A stretch of 64,000 bases of DNA, from positions 39,153-103,152 of the forward strand of contig CAZOHT010000011.1 in assembly GCA_964579825.1 (NCBI GenBank), given 5' to 3'. The first letter of the stretch is position 1, and every line of letters starts with the position of its first letter. Source of the DNA: SPCO01 sp964579825. Lineage in GTDB: Bacteria > Chloroflexota > Limnocylindria > Limnocylindrales > CSP1-4. Positions 24,359 through 35,774 of the stretch are shown in pieces. The position numbers and the translations under genes were made by a program. Under the pieces are notes generated by a model. It was not told the origin of the DNA and ran no database searches. It worked only from the letters and a program-made list of their open reading frames with translations.

Positions 24359-24430
24359 TTCGGCAACCCGGCTACCTGCGAGAGGCCCGTGGCTTTGCGT
24401 CCCCGCCTCGCGACGGGTTTGCCATTGTCG
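24359..24430 (-). promoter_or_regulatory. c-di-GMP-I (GEMM) riboswitch
   Basis: The minus-strand RNA holds all conserved parts of the GEMM-I aptamer in order: GGCAAACC, a P2 stem capped by a GCGA tetraloop, GGGACGCAAAGCC, a P3 stem, then AGGTAGC and the closing GGGTTGCC of P1. The Shine-Dalgarno of the 35-residue gene begins 2-3 nt after the aptamer, so binding of cyclic di-GMP probably acts on translation start. No separate terminator hairpin fits between aptamer and gene. Confidence 0.93.
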
Positions 24431-24605
24431 GTCGGTCCGCGCCGGGGGACGACGTTGACCGACGTCACCAGCGTACGGCCCCGACGACCGAACGCGCGAG
24501 AGGCAAAGACGGACTACGGCGACCCCGTACATTCGGGCGCCGCGACCGCTCGACGGCGGTCGTCGGGACCGTCGGGCCCGTGGCCTCGCCGTGTATGGTC
24601 GGTCC

Positions 24606-25490
24606 ATGACGACGGCTCCGAGCCCGCCGAGCGGCATCCTCTTCTTCGTTCACGGCGCCAACGAGACGTCCGGCGGGCTGGCCGGTCACGTCGCCCGGAT
24701 CGAGGACCAGGTCCGGGCTCGTGGCTGGGACGTGACCGTCGTCGCGCCCGAATGGCGCCGTCACTCCGGCCTGCGACTCGGCAACTGGAAGGCCGCGATC
24801 CACCGCCGCGGCCGACCGTCACCCATGCCGATGCCGATCCTGAAGGCCGGCATCCGCAGGGACGCCGTCATGAAGATCGTGACGAACTATTTCGAGGACC
24901 GGCGGGAAGCGCTGTTCGATGTCATCGGGCCCCAGATGCTGGCCGACGTCATCGGCTATCACAGCCACCGAGCCTCGATCCACGCCTACCTGCGGGACCA
25001 GCTGCTCGAGGCGAAGGTCGCCGCGGGGGATCGGCCGGTCCTGCCGGTCGCCCTGAGCCTCGGCGGGATCGCGCTCGTGGACCTGCTCGGGTCGTGGCCG
25101 GAGGCACCGGTCGAGGCGTGCGTGACGGTCGGGTCGCAGGCACCCCTGCTCTACGCGTTCGATGCCATCCCGTCCATGCCGTACGACGAGGCCGACCCGC
25201 CCCACCTCGCCGTTCCGTGGCTGAACGTCTATGACAGCCGCGACTTCCTGTCGTTCCTCGCCGAGCCGCTGTTCCGGCGGCGCGACGGCCTGGCGAGCGT
25301 CGTCGACCTGCGGGTCCGCGGCGGCAAGGACTTCCCGCGGTCGCACAGCGCGTATTGGGAGATCCCGGCCGTGTGGGACGCGATCGCGACGGCCTTCACT
25401 TGGACCCGGACCGAGCCACTCACCGTGCGCGAGGCACGGAAGCTCGGGTTCGAGGCACGCAAGGCGCCGGTCGCTCCCGCGTCCGACTAG
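24606..25490 (+). CDS. Alpha/beta hydrolase-like protein
   Basis: A 294-residue protein with an alpha/beta hydrolase core. The start GILFFVHGANETSGG is the first strand with the HG oxyanion motif. VALSLGGIALVDLL holds the nucleophile elbow A-L-S-L-G-G, with a Ser in the catalytic place. A His occurs near the end in RSHSAYW, and an Asp in VYDSRDFLSF. The substrate is unknown. TATGGT (24594-24599) ends 6 nt before ATG 24606, so the mRNA is probably leaderless, and the ATG five codons earlier is not used. Confidence 0.78.
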   Translation: MTTAPSPPSGILFFVHGANETSGGLAGHVARIEDQVRARGWDVTVVAPEWRRHSGLRLGNWKAAIHRRGRPSPMPMPILKAGIRRDAVMKIVTNYFEDRREALFDVIGPQMLADVIGYHSHRASIHAYLRDQLLEAKVAAGDRPVLPVALSLGGIALVDLLGSWPEAPVEACVTVGSQAPLLYAFDAIPSMPYDEADPPHLAVPWLNVYDSRDFLSFLAEPLFRRRDGLASVVDLRVRGGKDFPRSHSAYWEIPAVWDAIATAFTWTRTEPLTVREARKLGFEARKAPVAPASD

Positions 25491-25598
25491 GGAGGCGACA
25501 GCTTCCCTGCCTCGGTATGCTTGGCGGACGGCTCGGTGCTCGTGGATGGGCCGCCCTGGGTCATCGCTCCCTTCGTTCCAACCTGGAGGATCATCATC

Positions 25599-25862
25599 GT
25601 GGACGTGCAGCGCGACGCCGCCCGGCTGGCTTCCATCGCGACCGTGTTCGTCTGGGTCGGATGGATCTCGATCATCTACGCCCTGATCGCGGGCCTGTTC
25701 TGGTGGATCGACCTGGCCAGTCGGCCGGCGTTCGACTTCCTCGAGTCGTTGGCCATCTCGGCCGCCGCGATCGGCGTCCCGCTGTTCCTGGCGCTCATCG
25801 TCGCGGCCCTGGGTCATGCGCTTCGGCTGTTCGCCCTGTACGTCGCGAGCAAGTCGCAGTAG
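25599..25862 (+). CDS. Small membrane protein, 87 residues
   Basis: A protein with two long hydrophobic segments: ASIATVFVWVGWISIIYALIAG (given as the stretch from about residue 10 to 32) and ISAAAIGVPLFLALIVAALGH (about 50-72), joined by a short loop. No family recognised. The GTG at 25599 is chosen because GGAGG (25585-25589) lies 9 nt upstream; longer upstream readings lack a ribosome binding site. The META-domain lipoprotein gene follows 20 nt later and is probably co-transcribed. Confidence 0.62.
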   Translation: MDVQRDAARLASIATVFVWVGWISIIYALIAGLFWWIDLASRPAFDFLESLAISAAAIGVPLFLALIVAALGHALRLFALYVASKSQ

Positions 25863-25882
25863 CCGCGCGCAGGCGTTCGCCG

Positions 25883-27358
25883 ATGAAGACTCGATGGCTC
25901 GCGGCGTGTGCCGCGATCGCCCTGGTCGTGGCCGGCTGCTCGTCGGGTGGATCGGCCGAGGATGGCACGGAAGGCAACGGCGGTGAGCTGCAGTCCGCCC
26001 ACTGGGTCCTCGAAAGCTACGCCGTCGACGGCGCGCTGACCGTCGTCCCGGAAGGCCTGTACGCCGATGCGGAGTTCACGGCCAACCGAGTGAAGGGCTT
26101 CGCCGGCTGCAACGACTACGACGCCGTCTATCGCGCCGCCGGTCGGATGCTCCTGGTGGGCATGCCGAAGATGACCCTGGCGTTCTGTTCCGAGACCATC
26201 AACGCCTTCGAGTCGTCGTTCGTCAGCCTGCTCCAGCAGAGTCGCTTCTACAGCGTTCGCGCCGGCTCCCTGGTCGTGCGCGGCCCGGATCGCGCCGTCC
26301 TGCTCGTGTTCGAGGCGGCGCCGGCCAACCCGCTGCTGGGTTCGTGGGTCGTGGATTCCTACGGCGACGGCGCCGGGACGGTCACCGCACCCCTTCCCGA
26401 CACGGAGCTGACCGTCGTCTTCCGCCTCGCCCGGGTCTCCGGCTCGGCCGGCTGCAACACGTTCCAGGGCTCGTACACGACGAACGGGAACGTCGCGGCC
26501 ATCGGACCCCTCGCGACGACCCGGCTGATCTGTGCCGAGGATCTCATGGTGCAGGAAGCGGCGTTCCTGACGGCGCTCCAGGGCGTCGCCTCGGTCGAGT
26601 CCCGGGGCCAGACCCTCCAGCTCCAGGACCGGAGCGGCACGACCCTCGTGGGCCTCGTGCGACCGTCGGCACTGGAGCCGTCCGCCAGCCCGAGCCTGGC
26701 GCCGACCCCTAGCGCGAGTCCGGCCCCGAGCGACGCGCCATCCGCGGCTCCGAGCGCCGAGCCGAGCGCGACGCCAACGCCCACGCCCAAGCCCACGGCT
26801 GCACCGACGGCCGCGCCAAGCCCGTCAGCGGCACCCACGATCGAACCGCCCCCGTCGTTGCCGCCCGTCGCCACGTGCGACCTGACCGTCAGCGATCCGC
26901 CGATCACGGTGGCGACGCTCGTCTACCCGGCCGACTGGTTCACGCTCACGGAGCCACCTGTCCAGGCGTGCCGCTACTACGACCCGGTGCCCATCGAGGT
27001 CCCCGCCGATCCGGCCACCCTGTCGACGGCGGTCATGGTCAAGGCGGACCCAGCCGGGACCTATGACGCGGCCCTCGCCGCGGCCACGGACCCGGCGAAC
27101 TGGACGGTCACGACCAACGAGCCGGTCACGATCTCCGGTCTGCCCGCGACCCGGATCCAGGCGACGTCCTTGACCGACGCTGCAGGCCTTCCGATCGGGA
27201 CGACCCGCTACCAATACCTCATCGATGTCGGCGGATACCCGGTCTGGATCGAGACGACCGGGACCCTGGGCGATCCCACGTTCGCCACGAACTCGTCCGT
27301 CGTGGACCTGATGGCCTCGCAGTCGACGTTCCCGATCCCGGTGGCCGTGCCCCTGTGA
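25883..27358 (+). CDS. META-domain lipoprotein
   Basis: A 491-residue lipoprotein with lipobox VVAGC (Cys near residue 19). Two META-type domains follow: the first (about 35-140) with WVLESYAVDG, VKGFAGCNDYDAVY and LAFCSETI, the second (about 150-255) with GSWVVDSYGDG, GSAGCNTFQGSY and RLICAEDLMVQE. Both keep the typical Cys pair. A 60-residue Pro/Ala/Ser/Thr linker (about 268-330) leads to a C-terminal domain of 160 residues (TCDLTVSDPPITVATLVYP onward). META (HslJ-like) domains occur in envelope stress proteins; the role here is unknown. Confidence 0.85.
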   Translation: MKTRWLAACAAIALVVAGCSSGGSAEDGTEGNGGELQSAHWVLESYAVDGALTVVPEGLYADAEFTANRVKGFAGCNDYDAVYRAAGRMLLVGMPKMTLAFCSETINAFESSFVSLLQQSRFYSVRAGSLVVRGPDRAVLLVFEAAPANPLLGSWVVDSYGDGAGTVTAPLPDTELTVVFRLARVSGSAGCNTFQGSYTTNGNVAAIGPLATTRLICAEDLMVQEAAFLTALQGVASVESRGQTLQLQDRSGTTLVGLVRPSALEPSASPSLAPTPSASPAPSDAPSAAPSAEPSATPTPTPKPTAAPTAAPSPSAAPTIEPPPSLPPVATCDLTVSDPPITVATLVYPADWFTLTEPPVQACRYYDPVPIEVPADPATLSTAVMVKADPAGTYDAALAAATDPANWTVTTNEPVTISGLPATRIQATSLTDAAGLPIGTTRYQYLIDVGGYPVWIETTGTLGDPTFATNSSVVDLMASQSTFPIPVAVPL

Positions 27359-27435
27359 CGGTCGGGCCGCCCACGCCCTGACCTGCTGGGGCGACACGGA
27401 GCCGAGCCGGGTCGGCGGGGTAGAAGGAGGGTTCG

Positions 27436-27909
27436 ATGACGGACGCGACCGCGACACCGGCACTTCCGGCAGGCGCAGACCAGTTCGACTTCTGGGTCGG
27501 CGACTGGGATGTCCGCTGGGGCGATGGCCTGAGCGGCACGAACCACGTTCGGAAGGTCCTCGGCGGCCGGGTCGTCCAGGAGGATTTCGATGGCGAGCGG
27601 GACGCGCAGCTCCGCGGCCTGAGCGTCTCCGTCTGCGGGATGGATGGCCGCTGGCGCCAGACCTGGGTCGACGACAACGGCGCGTATCTGCATTTCGTCG
27701 GCGGCTGGGAGGCGGAGTCGAGCGATCCGGCGGAGCCGGGCCCCCGGATGGTGCTCGTCCACTCGCGCGAGATCGAAGGCAAGCCGGTCCAGCTTCGGAT
27801 GGTCTGGAGCGACATCGAACCGGACTCGCTCACCTGGCGCTGGCAGCGCTCCGATGACGATGGAGCGACCTGGGCGACGAACTGGGAGCTCGCCTACCGA
27901 CGGCGCTGA
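27436..27909 (+). CDS. DUF1579-like protein
   Basis: A 157-residue cytoplasmic protein. DQFDFWVGDWDVRWGDG near the start, VQEDFDGERDAQLRGLSVS, and RMVWSDIEPDSLTWRWQRSDD later fit the lipocalin-like DUF1579 family, which is thought to bind small ligands. It has AAGGAGG 8 nt before the ATG. Stands alone between a lipoprotein gene and the convergent TetR gene. No catalytic residues are known for the family. Confidence 0.72.
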   Translation: MTDATATPALPAGADQFDFWVGDWDVRWGDGLSGTNHVRKVLGGRVVQEDFDGERDAQLRGLSVSVCGMDGRWRQTWVDDNGAYLHFVGGWEAESSDPAEPGPRMVLVHSREIEGKPVQLRMVWSDIEPDSLTWRWQRSDDDGATWATNWELAYRRR

Positions 27910-27942
27910 GGCTGCCATCGTTCGGTCATCGCCGGTCGGCCC

Positions 27943-28608
27943 TCAGCGGTCGGGCTGGGACGGGTCGGCTAGCAGCAGGCGCTCCAGCGTCTCGGCATAC
28001 CAGCGGGCGAATCGTTCCGTTGTCCAGCCCCGATCGATGACCAGCAGTCGATAGGTCTCGGGGCTGCCGATCGCGTACAGCGTGTCCGCGGCCATGTCGA
28101 GATCCAGGCCGTCACGCAGCCGTGAGGAGCCGATCACCATGCCCAGCAGGGCTCGCTGACCGGCGAGCCGCTGCGCCTTTCCGACGTCGCGAAGGGCGGC
28201 GATCTCCGGGTCCGACGCGGCCGCCGCGGAGACGACGCCGTCGATGGCGGCGCGGCGGGCGAGCAGCGCGGCCCCGTTCGAGGCCAGGATCGCGAGTCGT
28301 CGCCGGATGTCCGGCTCGGTCCGCAGCTCCGTGACCCAGGCCTGGTCCATGACCGGCGGAGCATCGGGGTCACCCGCGATCGCCACGTCCACGACTTCGC
28401 CCAGGAGGGCCCGCTTCGTCCCGAATGTCGAGTAGATGGTCTCGGGGGCGACGTCCGCGCGCTCCGCGATCGCGTTGACGCTCGTGGCGACGTAGCCGCG
28501 CTCGAGGAACAGCTCCCGGGCCGCTTCGAGCATGCGAGTCCGGGTCACGCGCGCCCGGGCCCGGCGGCGTGCGTAGTCGACCGTGCCCGGCTTGACAGGT
28601 TCGCTCAC
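27943..28608 (-). CDS. TetR family transcriptional regulator
   Basis: A 221-residue regulator. The N-terminal HTH is RMLEAARELFLERGYVATSVNAIAERADVAPETIYSTFGTKRAL (seen as AARELFLERGYVATSV plus ADVAPETIYSTFGTK). The C-terminal ligand domain is helical and hydrophobic. It is divergent from the 96-residue gene at 28681, with a 72-nt gap that has the palindrome at 28633-28647. It most likely represses itself and the divergent gene. Confidence 0.9.
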   Translation of the reverse strand: MSEPVKPGTVDYARRRARARVTRTRMLEAARELFLERGYVATSVNAIAERADVAPETIYSTFGTKRALLGEVVDVAIAGDPDAPPVMDQAWVTELRTEPDIRRRLAILASNGAALLARRAAIDGVVSAAAASDPEIAALRDVGKAQRLAGQRALLGMVIGSSRLRDGLDLDMAADTLYAIGSPETYRLLVIDRGWTTERFARWYAETLERLLLADPSQPDR

Positions 28609-28632
28609 GTCAGTACAGTACCACTAGGTCGA

Positions 28633-28647
28633 TACAGTGACACTGTA
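28633..28647. promoter_or_regulatory. Candidate TetR operator
   Basis: Perfect palindrome TACAGTG-A-CACTGTA between the divergent TetR gene and the 96-residue gene. A second half site, TACAGT, lies at 28614-28619. The position in the shared promoter region suits autorepression and control of the divergent gene. Confidence 0.68.
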
Positions 28648-28680
28648 GTCACTGGTCGGCACCATCCGGAGGCGGACGCC

Positions 28681-28971
28681 ATGACCATCATCCACATCGA
28701 GCATCCCGTCCGTGACTTCGATGCGTGGAAGGCCGCCTTCGACAGCGACCCGATCGGTCGCGAGGCCGGTGGCGTTCGCCGGTATCGCGTCTACCGCTCG
28801 ATCGTCGACCCGAACGACGTGGCCATCGACCTCGAGTTCGACGACCGTGCGACCGCCGAGTCGTTCCGGGTGGCCCTGGACCGAATGTGGACGCTGCCGA
28901 TGGCCGTCGCCGCCTTGGGCGGCTCGCCAAACGCGCGGCTGGTGGACGTGGTCGACGAGCGCGCCTACTGA
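28681..28971 (+). CDS. Dimeric alpha/beta barrel-like protein, 96 residues
   Basis: A short protein that starts MTIIHIEHPVRDFDAWKAAF and ends in LGGSPNARLVDVVDE. The pattern of a first strand, a DFDAWKAAFD helix, an internal VAIDLEFDDRATAESF strand-helix, and a last strand fits the ferredoxin-like barrel of small monooxygenase/cyclase proteins (ABM-like). No catalytic residues can be assigned. It is divergent from the TetR gene and shares its operator, so it is probably the main target of that repressor. Confidence 0.72.
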   Translation: MTIIHIEHPVRDFDAWKAAFDSDPIGREAGGVRRYRVYRSIVDPNDVAIDLEFDDRATAESFRVALDRMWTLPMAVAALGGSPNARLVDVVDERAY

Positions 28972-29025
28972 CGGGCGAAGGCCCCGCCCCGTCCGGGCGG
29001 CTAGGATGCCGGCAGGAGGTATCGA

Positions 29026-29409
29026 ATGGCATCTTGGCCGGCCGGCATCAGCGCCATCACGTTGTTCGTCGAGGACCTGGCGACGACGAGGCAGTTCTAC
29101 CTGGACGTCTTCGCGTTGCCCGTCCACTACCAGGACGACGTGTCGTGCGTCTTCGACTTCGACGGGACCCTCGTCAACCTCCTGCAGGCGACCGAAGCAC
29201 CCGAGTTGATCGAGCCGGCGCGCGTCGCATCACCCGATGCCGGCGCCCGACTGCAGTTCACGATCACCGTGGACGACGTGGACGCGGTGTGCGATCGCCT
29301 GGTCTCTCGCGGCGTCACCCTCCTGAACGGCCCGATCGACCGGCCGTGGGGCGTCCGGACGGCCTGTTTCGCCGATCCGGCCGGTCACCTCTGGGAGATC
29401 GCCAAGTAG
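29026..29409 (+). CDS. VOC family (glyoxalase-like) protein
   Basis: A 127-residue VOC superfamily protein. It has the two paired beta-alpha-beta modules: ISAITLFVEDLATTRQFYLDVF at the start, then LQFTITVDDVDAVCDRLVSRGV, and ACFADPAGHLWEIAK at the end, where the last Glu is in the usual metal-binding place. AGGAGGT stands before the ATG. The substrate cannot be told; members include glyoxalases, dioxygenases and resistance proteins. Confidence 0.87.
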   Translation: MASWPAGISAITLFVEDLATTRQFYLDVFALPVHYQDDVSCVFDFDGTLVNLLQATEAPELIEPARVASPDAGARLQFTITVDDVDAVCDRLVSRGVTLLNGPIDRPWGVRTACFADPAGHLWEIAK

Positions 29410-29416
29410 CGCTTCG

Positions 29417-29776
29417 CTACATCTCCATCGGGGTCATGAGCTGGAAGTAGTTGCCGTCGGGGTCCTCGAACGTGGCGATCCACGCGTCCGGGTAGCCGTC
29501 GAAGCTGTAGGGCTCCGTCACGACGATCGCGCCGGCGGCCTTCATGCGATCGAAGTCGCCCTGGACGTCCTTGGTCTCGATGTTCCAGATGAGCCGGCCG
29601 GGGCTCGCGCTGCGGCCATGGACCTCGGAGTGCGCGCCGATGTTGACCCAGCCCGAGCCTAGCTGCCAGCCGGCATAGCTGTCGTCGGTGTACGTCGGTT
29701 CGCCGAGCACCTTCGTGTAGTACTCGACCAGCGCGTCCTTGTTGTCGGTGCCGATCAGGATGCTGTTGAAGTCCAT
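29417..29776 (-). CDS. VOC family protein
   Basis: A 119-residue VOC protein that starts MDFNSILIGTDNKDALVEYY, has WNIETKDVQGDFDRMKAAGA in the middle, and ends TFEDPDGNYFQLMTPM with a conserved late DPDGN motif. Gln instead of Glu in the last strand suggests loss of one metal ligand. ATG 29776 is supported by AAGGAGG upstream. It faces the other VOC gene (29026-29409) tail to tail with 7 nt between. Confidence 0.86.
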   Translation of the reverse strand: MDFNSILIGTDNKDALVEYYTKVLGEPTYTDDSYAGWQLGSGWVNIGAHSEVHGRSASPGRLIWNIETKDVQGDFDRMKAAGAIVVTEPYSFDGYPDAWIATFEDPDGNYFQLMTPMEM

Positions 29777-29846
29777 GGGCGTGCCTCCTTGCGGTCCAGT
29801 GTGCACCCGGGCGGTTGCGTCGGTATCGCAGGACCGCGCGGTGTCG

Positions 29847-30632
29847 TTACCCGGCAGCCCCAAGGGCGGCGACGGCCGCCGATGCGCCGGATTCGATGGG
29901 ATCGCCGTGGCCGACCAGCAGGGTCTCGAACGACAGCTCGCCGAGCTTGACGATCGACTGCTTGGCGAGGTCCATGTCTTCGGTGAACTGGGCGCCGGGC
30001 AGGGTGGGCTTGCCACCGCTCGTGCCGAGGGCGTCGCCTGCGACCAGGAGGCCACTGGCCGGGTCGAGGACGGAGATGCTGCCCGCCGTGTGGCCCGGGG
30101 TGCCGACGATCGTCAGGCCGAAGACCTCGTCGCCGTCGGTCACCTCGGTCAGCGGGCGGGGATCCGGGATGAACGGGACGTCTTCGGCGCCGGCGTAGCC
30201 CAGAGCCCAGGGAGCGCGTTCGAGCACATCGGCGACGCTCCCGGCGTGGTCGCCGTGGCGGTGGGTGACGATCAGGTGGCCGACGGCGGACCAGTCGAGG
30301 CCAACGGCGAAGAGCGACTCCTCGATGGCGTCCGCGCTCCCCTCGACGCCGGTATCGATGATGACGGCCCGATCGTCGCGGCTGAGGATGTAGGCCGAGA
30401 CGAAGCCGAGGTTCACGCGCTCCCACGCGACGCCCGCCCTGGCAGAGGGTGGCCGGCTCGGTGGACTGCTCGCGCCGGCGGACGGATCCGGGGCCGCCGG
30501 GGCCGACGGCTTCGACGACGGCACGGTCGCCGGTAGGCAGCCGGCGATGCCGACCAATGCCAGGACGAAGGCGCCGCGACCCAGGTCCGTGAGCAAGGTG
30601 CGTCGGTGGATCGGGGTCGTGAAGGGATCCAT
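29847..30632 (-). CDS. Exported MBL-fold metallo-hydrolase
   Basis: A 261-residue metallo-beta-lactamase fold hydrolase. The N-terminus has a twin-arginine-like signal (HRRTLLTDLGRGAFVLALV) ending in a lipobox GIAGC at Cys32, so it may be a Tat-exported lipoprotein. A Pro/Ser/Ala linker follows. The metal site is THRHGDHAG (His124, His126, Asp128, His129), then GTPGHTAGS and LLVAGDALG, and a late LLVGHGDP. GATACT ends 6 nt before the ATG, so the mRNA may be leaderless. Substrate unknown. Confidence 0.86.
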   Translation of the reverse strand: MDPFTTPIHRRTLLTDLGRGAFVLALVGIAGCLPATVPSSKPSAPAAPDPSAGASSPPSRPPSARAGVAWERVNLGFVSAYILSRDDRAVIIDTGVEGSADAIEESLFAVGLDWSAVGHLIVTHRHGDHAGSVADVLERAPWALGYAGAEDVPFIPDPRPLTEVTDGDEVFGLTIVGTPGHTAGSISVLDPASGLLVAGDALGTSGGKPTLPGAQFTEDMDLAKQSIVKLGELSFETLLVGHGDPIESGASAAVAALGAAG

Positions 30633-30802
30633 GGGCCCAGTATCGACGTTCCCGTCGAATCGTCGACTGCGAGGCTCACGGGGTGTTCACCTGCCTAGCG
30701 AGACCAGGCATCGATGCCGTGGAGCCCGACGTCAGACGCGATCGAGGGGTAGCGACAGCCCGACGAAGATGGCACCATCGTCCGATCCTCGGAGGAGGTT
30801 CG

Positions 30803-31882
30803 ATGCGCCGCTCCGTCCTCGTTCCCCTCGCGTTGGTCGCGGTCCTCGCGGCATGCGGTGGTCCGGCCGCGGGATCGCCGAGCGTGCAGGCGACGCCATC
30901 GGCGCCGGCTTCGACTGCTCCGACCACCTCGGCCACCGCAAGCTCGTCACCGAGCCAGGCTGGGACACCGCTCGCCGGCCGCATCGAGGCTGAGATCGCC
31001 GTCCCCGGTGCACCGGACTGGCCGCTCGCCGTGTTCGGTTCGATCTGGGTCCTTGCCCCGGACCTGCCGATCCAGACCGGAGAAGGCACGCCGAACCTGG
31101 TCCGGATCGACCCCGCCACGAACGAGGTGGTGGCGACGATCGCGCTTCCCGACCGCCTGTGCCAGGGTCATGTCGCGAGCGACGACGACATCTGGGTCTG
31201 CGCGGTCGATGCGCTCCACCGGATCGACCCCGCCACGAACAAGATCGCTTCAAGCGTGCCCGTCAAGGGCGCCCAGACGTTCTACCAGCCCGCGTTCGGT
31301 GGCGGGATGATCTGGGCGCTCGGCAGTACCTCGCTGGTGGGCGACACCGTGATCCGGCTCGATCCCGCGACGGAGGAGACGACGAGCTTCCCGGTGTCCG
31401 CGTCCGTCGGCGGGATGGCCTACGGCTTCGACGCCCTGTGGCTGGCGTTCCCGGGGGAGGGGACGGTGGTCCGGTTGGACCCGGCGACCGGGGCGACCGA
31501 GGTGGTCGCGTCCGGCCTGGTGTCGCCGAAGAGCATCGTCATCGGCTCGGACAGCCTGTGGGTCTCCCTCCACGGCGACCCCGAGGATCAGGCGCGACCC
31601 GGTGATCCCCAGGTCGCTCGCATCGACCCGGCGACCGGCGACATTCTCGCGGAGATCGAGATCGGCGGGTCACCGCAACTCGGCGTCGAGCTCTGGGCCG
31701 ACGACGAGGAGGTGCTGGTTCGAAGCACGACCCCATGGCTGGCGCGGATCGACCCGGCCACCAACGAGGTCGTGGCGTCGTTCACGCACGAGCCCGCGGT
31801 CCACGGTCCCCTGGCGGTCGACTTCGGCTCGATCTGGACGATCGCCATCGAACGCGACGTGGTCTACCGCATCAAGCCCTGA
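30803..31882 (+). CDS. Beta-propeller lipoprotein (YncE/virginiamycin B lyase-like)
   Basis: A 359-residue lipoprotein with lipobox VLAAC (Cys near residue 14) and a Ser/Thr/Pro/Ala linker (about 20-50). The rest is a beta-propeller with at least five repeats marked by RIDPATNEVVATI, RIDPATNKIASSV, RLDPATEETTSF, RLDPATGATEVV, RIDPATGDILAEI and RIDPATNEVVASF. Each blade also carries a GSIW or DSLWV strand. Propellers of this kind occur in YncE and virginiamycin B lyase. GGAGGAGG precedes ATG 30803. A bidirectional terminator follows the gene. Confidence 0.86.
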   Translation: MRRSVLVPLALVAVLAACGGPAAGSPSVQATPSAPASTAPTTSATASSSPSQAGTPLAGRIEAEIAVPGAPDWPLAVFGSIWVLAPDLPIQTGEGTPNLVRIDPATNEVVATIALPDRLCQGHVASDDDIWVCAVDALHRIDPATNKIASSVPVKGAQTFYQPAFGGGMIWALGSTSLVGDTVIRLDPATEETTSFPVSASVGGMAYGFDALWLAFPGEGTVVRLDPATGATEVVASGLVSPKSIVIGSDSLWVSLHGDPEDQARPGDPQVARIDPATGDILAEIEIGGSPQLGVELWADDEEVLVRSTTPWLARIDPATNEVVASFTHEPAVHGPLAVDFGSIWTIAIERDVVYRIKP

Positions 31883-31895
31883 GCGTGGGGAATCA

Positions 31896-31927
31896 GAAGG
31901 GCCCCAGAGGCGACTCCGAGGCCCTTC
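31896..31927. terminator. Bidirectional terminator
   Basis: GAAGGGCC (31896-31903) pairs with GGCCCTTC (31920-31927); GAG/CTC pair inside the loop. It lies between the convergent ends of the propeller lipoprotein gene and the ribonucleotide reductase gene. Confidence 0.75.
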
Positions 31928-31946
31928 TCTCAGGTACGGACCGGGA

Positions 31947-35132
<3,186 letters not shown>

Positions 35133-35293
35133 GCTTGCCTCTCCTCCGCGTCTCGTGCGTGTCGGCTGCCGTAGCTGCCGCTTCCGTGCGTCGTCATCGT
35201 CCCGAAGGTTCGTTGGGGGCCACTCCGGAGACCGGCGGATGGGGCCGGCGGGCGGAGCGTCATGGGCGGTTCGGTGATCAGGCGACCCGTCGA

Positions 35294-35322
35294 ACGATAC
35301 GCTTCGCGGGGGTCGGAGTCAA
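35294..35322 (-). promoter_or_regulatory. Promoter of nrdJ
   Basis: On the minus strand, -35 TTGACT (35322-35317) and -10 TATCGT (35299-35294) with a 17-nt spacer. The predicted start near 35287 gives a leader of about 155 nt. The -35 lies 8 nt downstream (on the transcribed strand) of the first NrdR-box candidate. Confidence 0.65.
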
Positions 35323-35330
35323 GCCCAAAA

Positions 35331-35379
35331 CCACAAGATGTTGTGGTCGGTACCATCTTCCCATCGCTACATGTGGTGG
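35331..35379. promoter_or_regulatory. Tandem candidate NrdR boxes
   Basis: Box 1 is CCACAAGATGTTGTGG (35331-35346), a dyad with perfect ACCACA/TGTGGT arms. Box 2 is TCGCTACATGTGGTGG (35364-35379), a weaker copy. The 16-bp size, the central pattern and the two-box layout (33 bp apart) resemble NrdR boxes, the operators of ribonucleotide reductase genes. The position just upstream of the nrdJ promoter supports this. Confidence 0.65.
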
Positions 35380-35396
35380 TTTGGGTCGGTCGGCCG

Positions 35397-35513
35397 TGTT
35401 CCACGCTCGGCCCACGCTCAGGGCCCGATCATCCACGCTCAGTTGCTGGCCGTCCACAGGGGGAGTGGCGGTTGTCCACGTCCTGGGGTGGGGTTGTGCA
35501 CGGGGTTTCCACG
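35397..35513 (+). promoter_or_regulatory. Cluster of DnaA-box-like 9-mers
   Basis: Six same-strand sites in about 120 bp resemble DnaA boxes: TGTTCCACG (35397), TCATCCACG (35429), CCGTCCACA (35450), TTGTCCACG (35472), TTGTGCACG (35494) and GTTTCCACG (35505). TTGTCCACG differs by one base from the TTGTCCACA form used in GC-rich genomes. No AT-rich unwinding element is present and no dnaA or dnaN lies nearby, so an origin is unlikely; DnaA control of nrdJ is a possibility. Confidence 0.35.
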
Positions 35514-35774
35514 GTGCCGCGATAGAACGGGTGTGCGGTTCGTGATGACGGGGACGAGCGTGCGGTTCACGCGGGCGGGCGCGGCGGGCGGGGCGGGCGC
35601 CCGAAACCGACAGATCTGCACAGGAGGCACGTTAGGCGGGCTCGTCGCGCGGATTCGGTGGTCGTCGAGCGATATCGCACTGGGTTCACGCTCGGCGCCA
35701 TGCCGGCTGAGGCTCGACTCGTCGAGATCGCGCCATCGACCGCGCCCAAGGGTGCTGTGGGTTGTGATCTGTCG

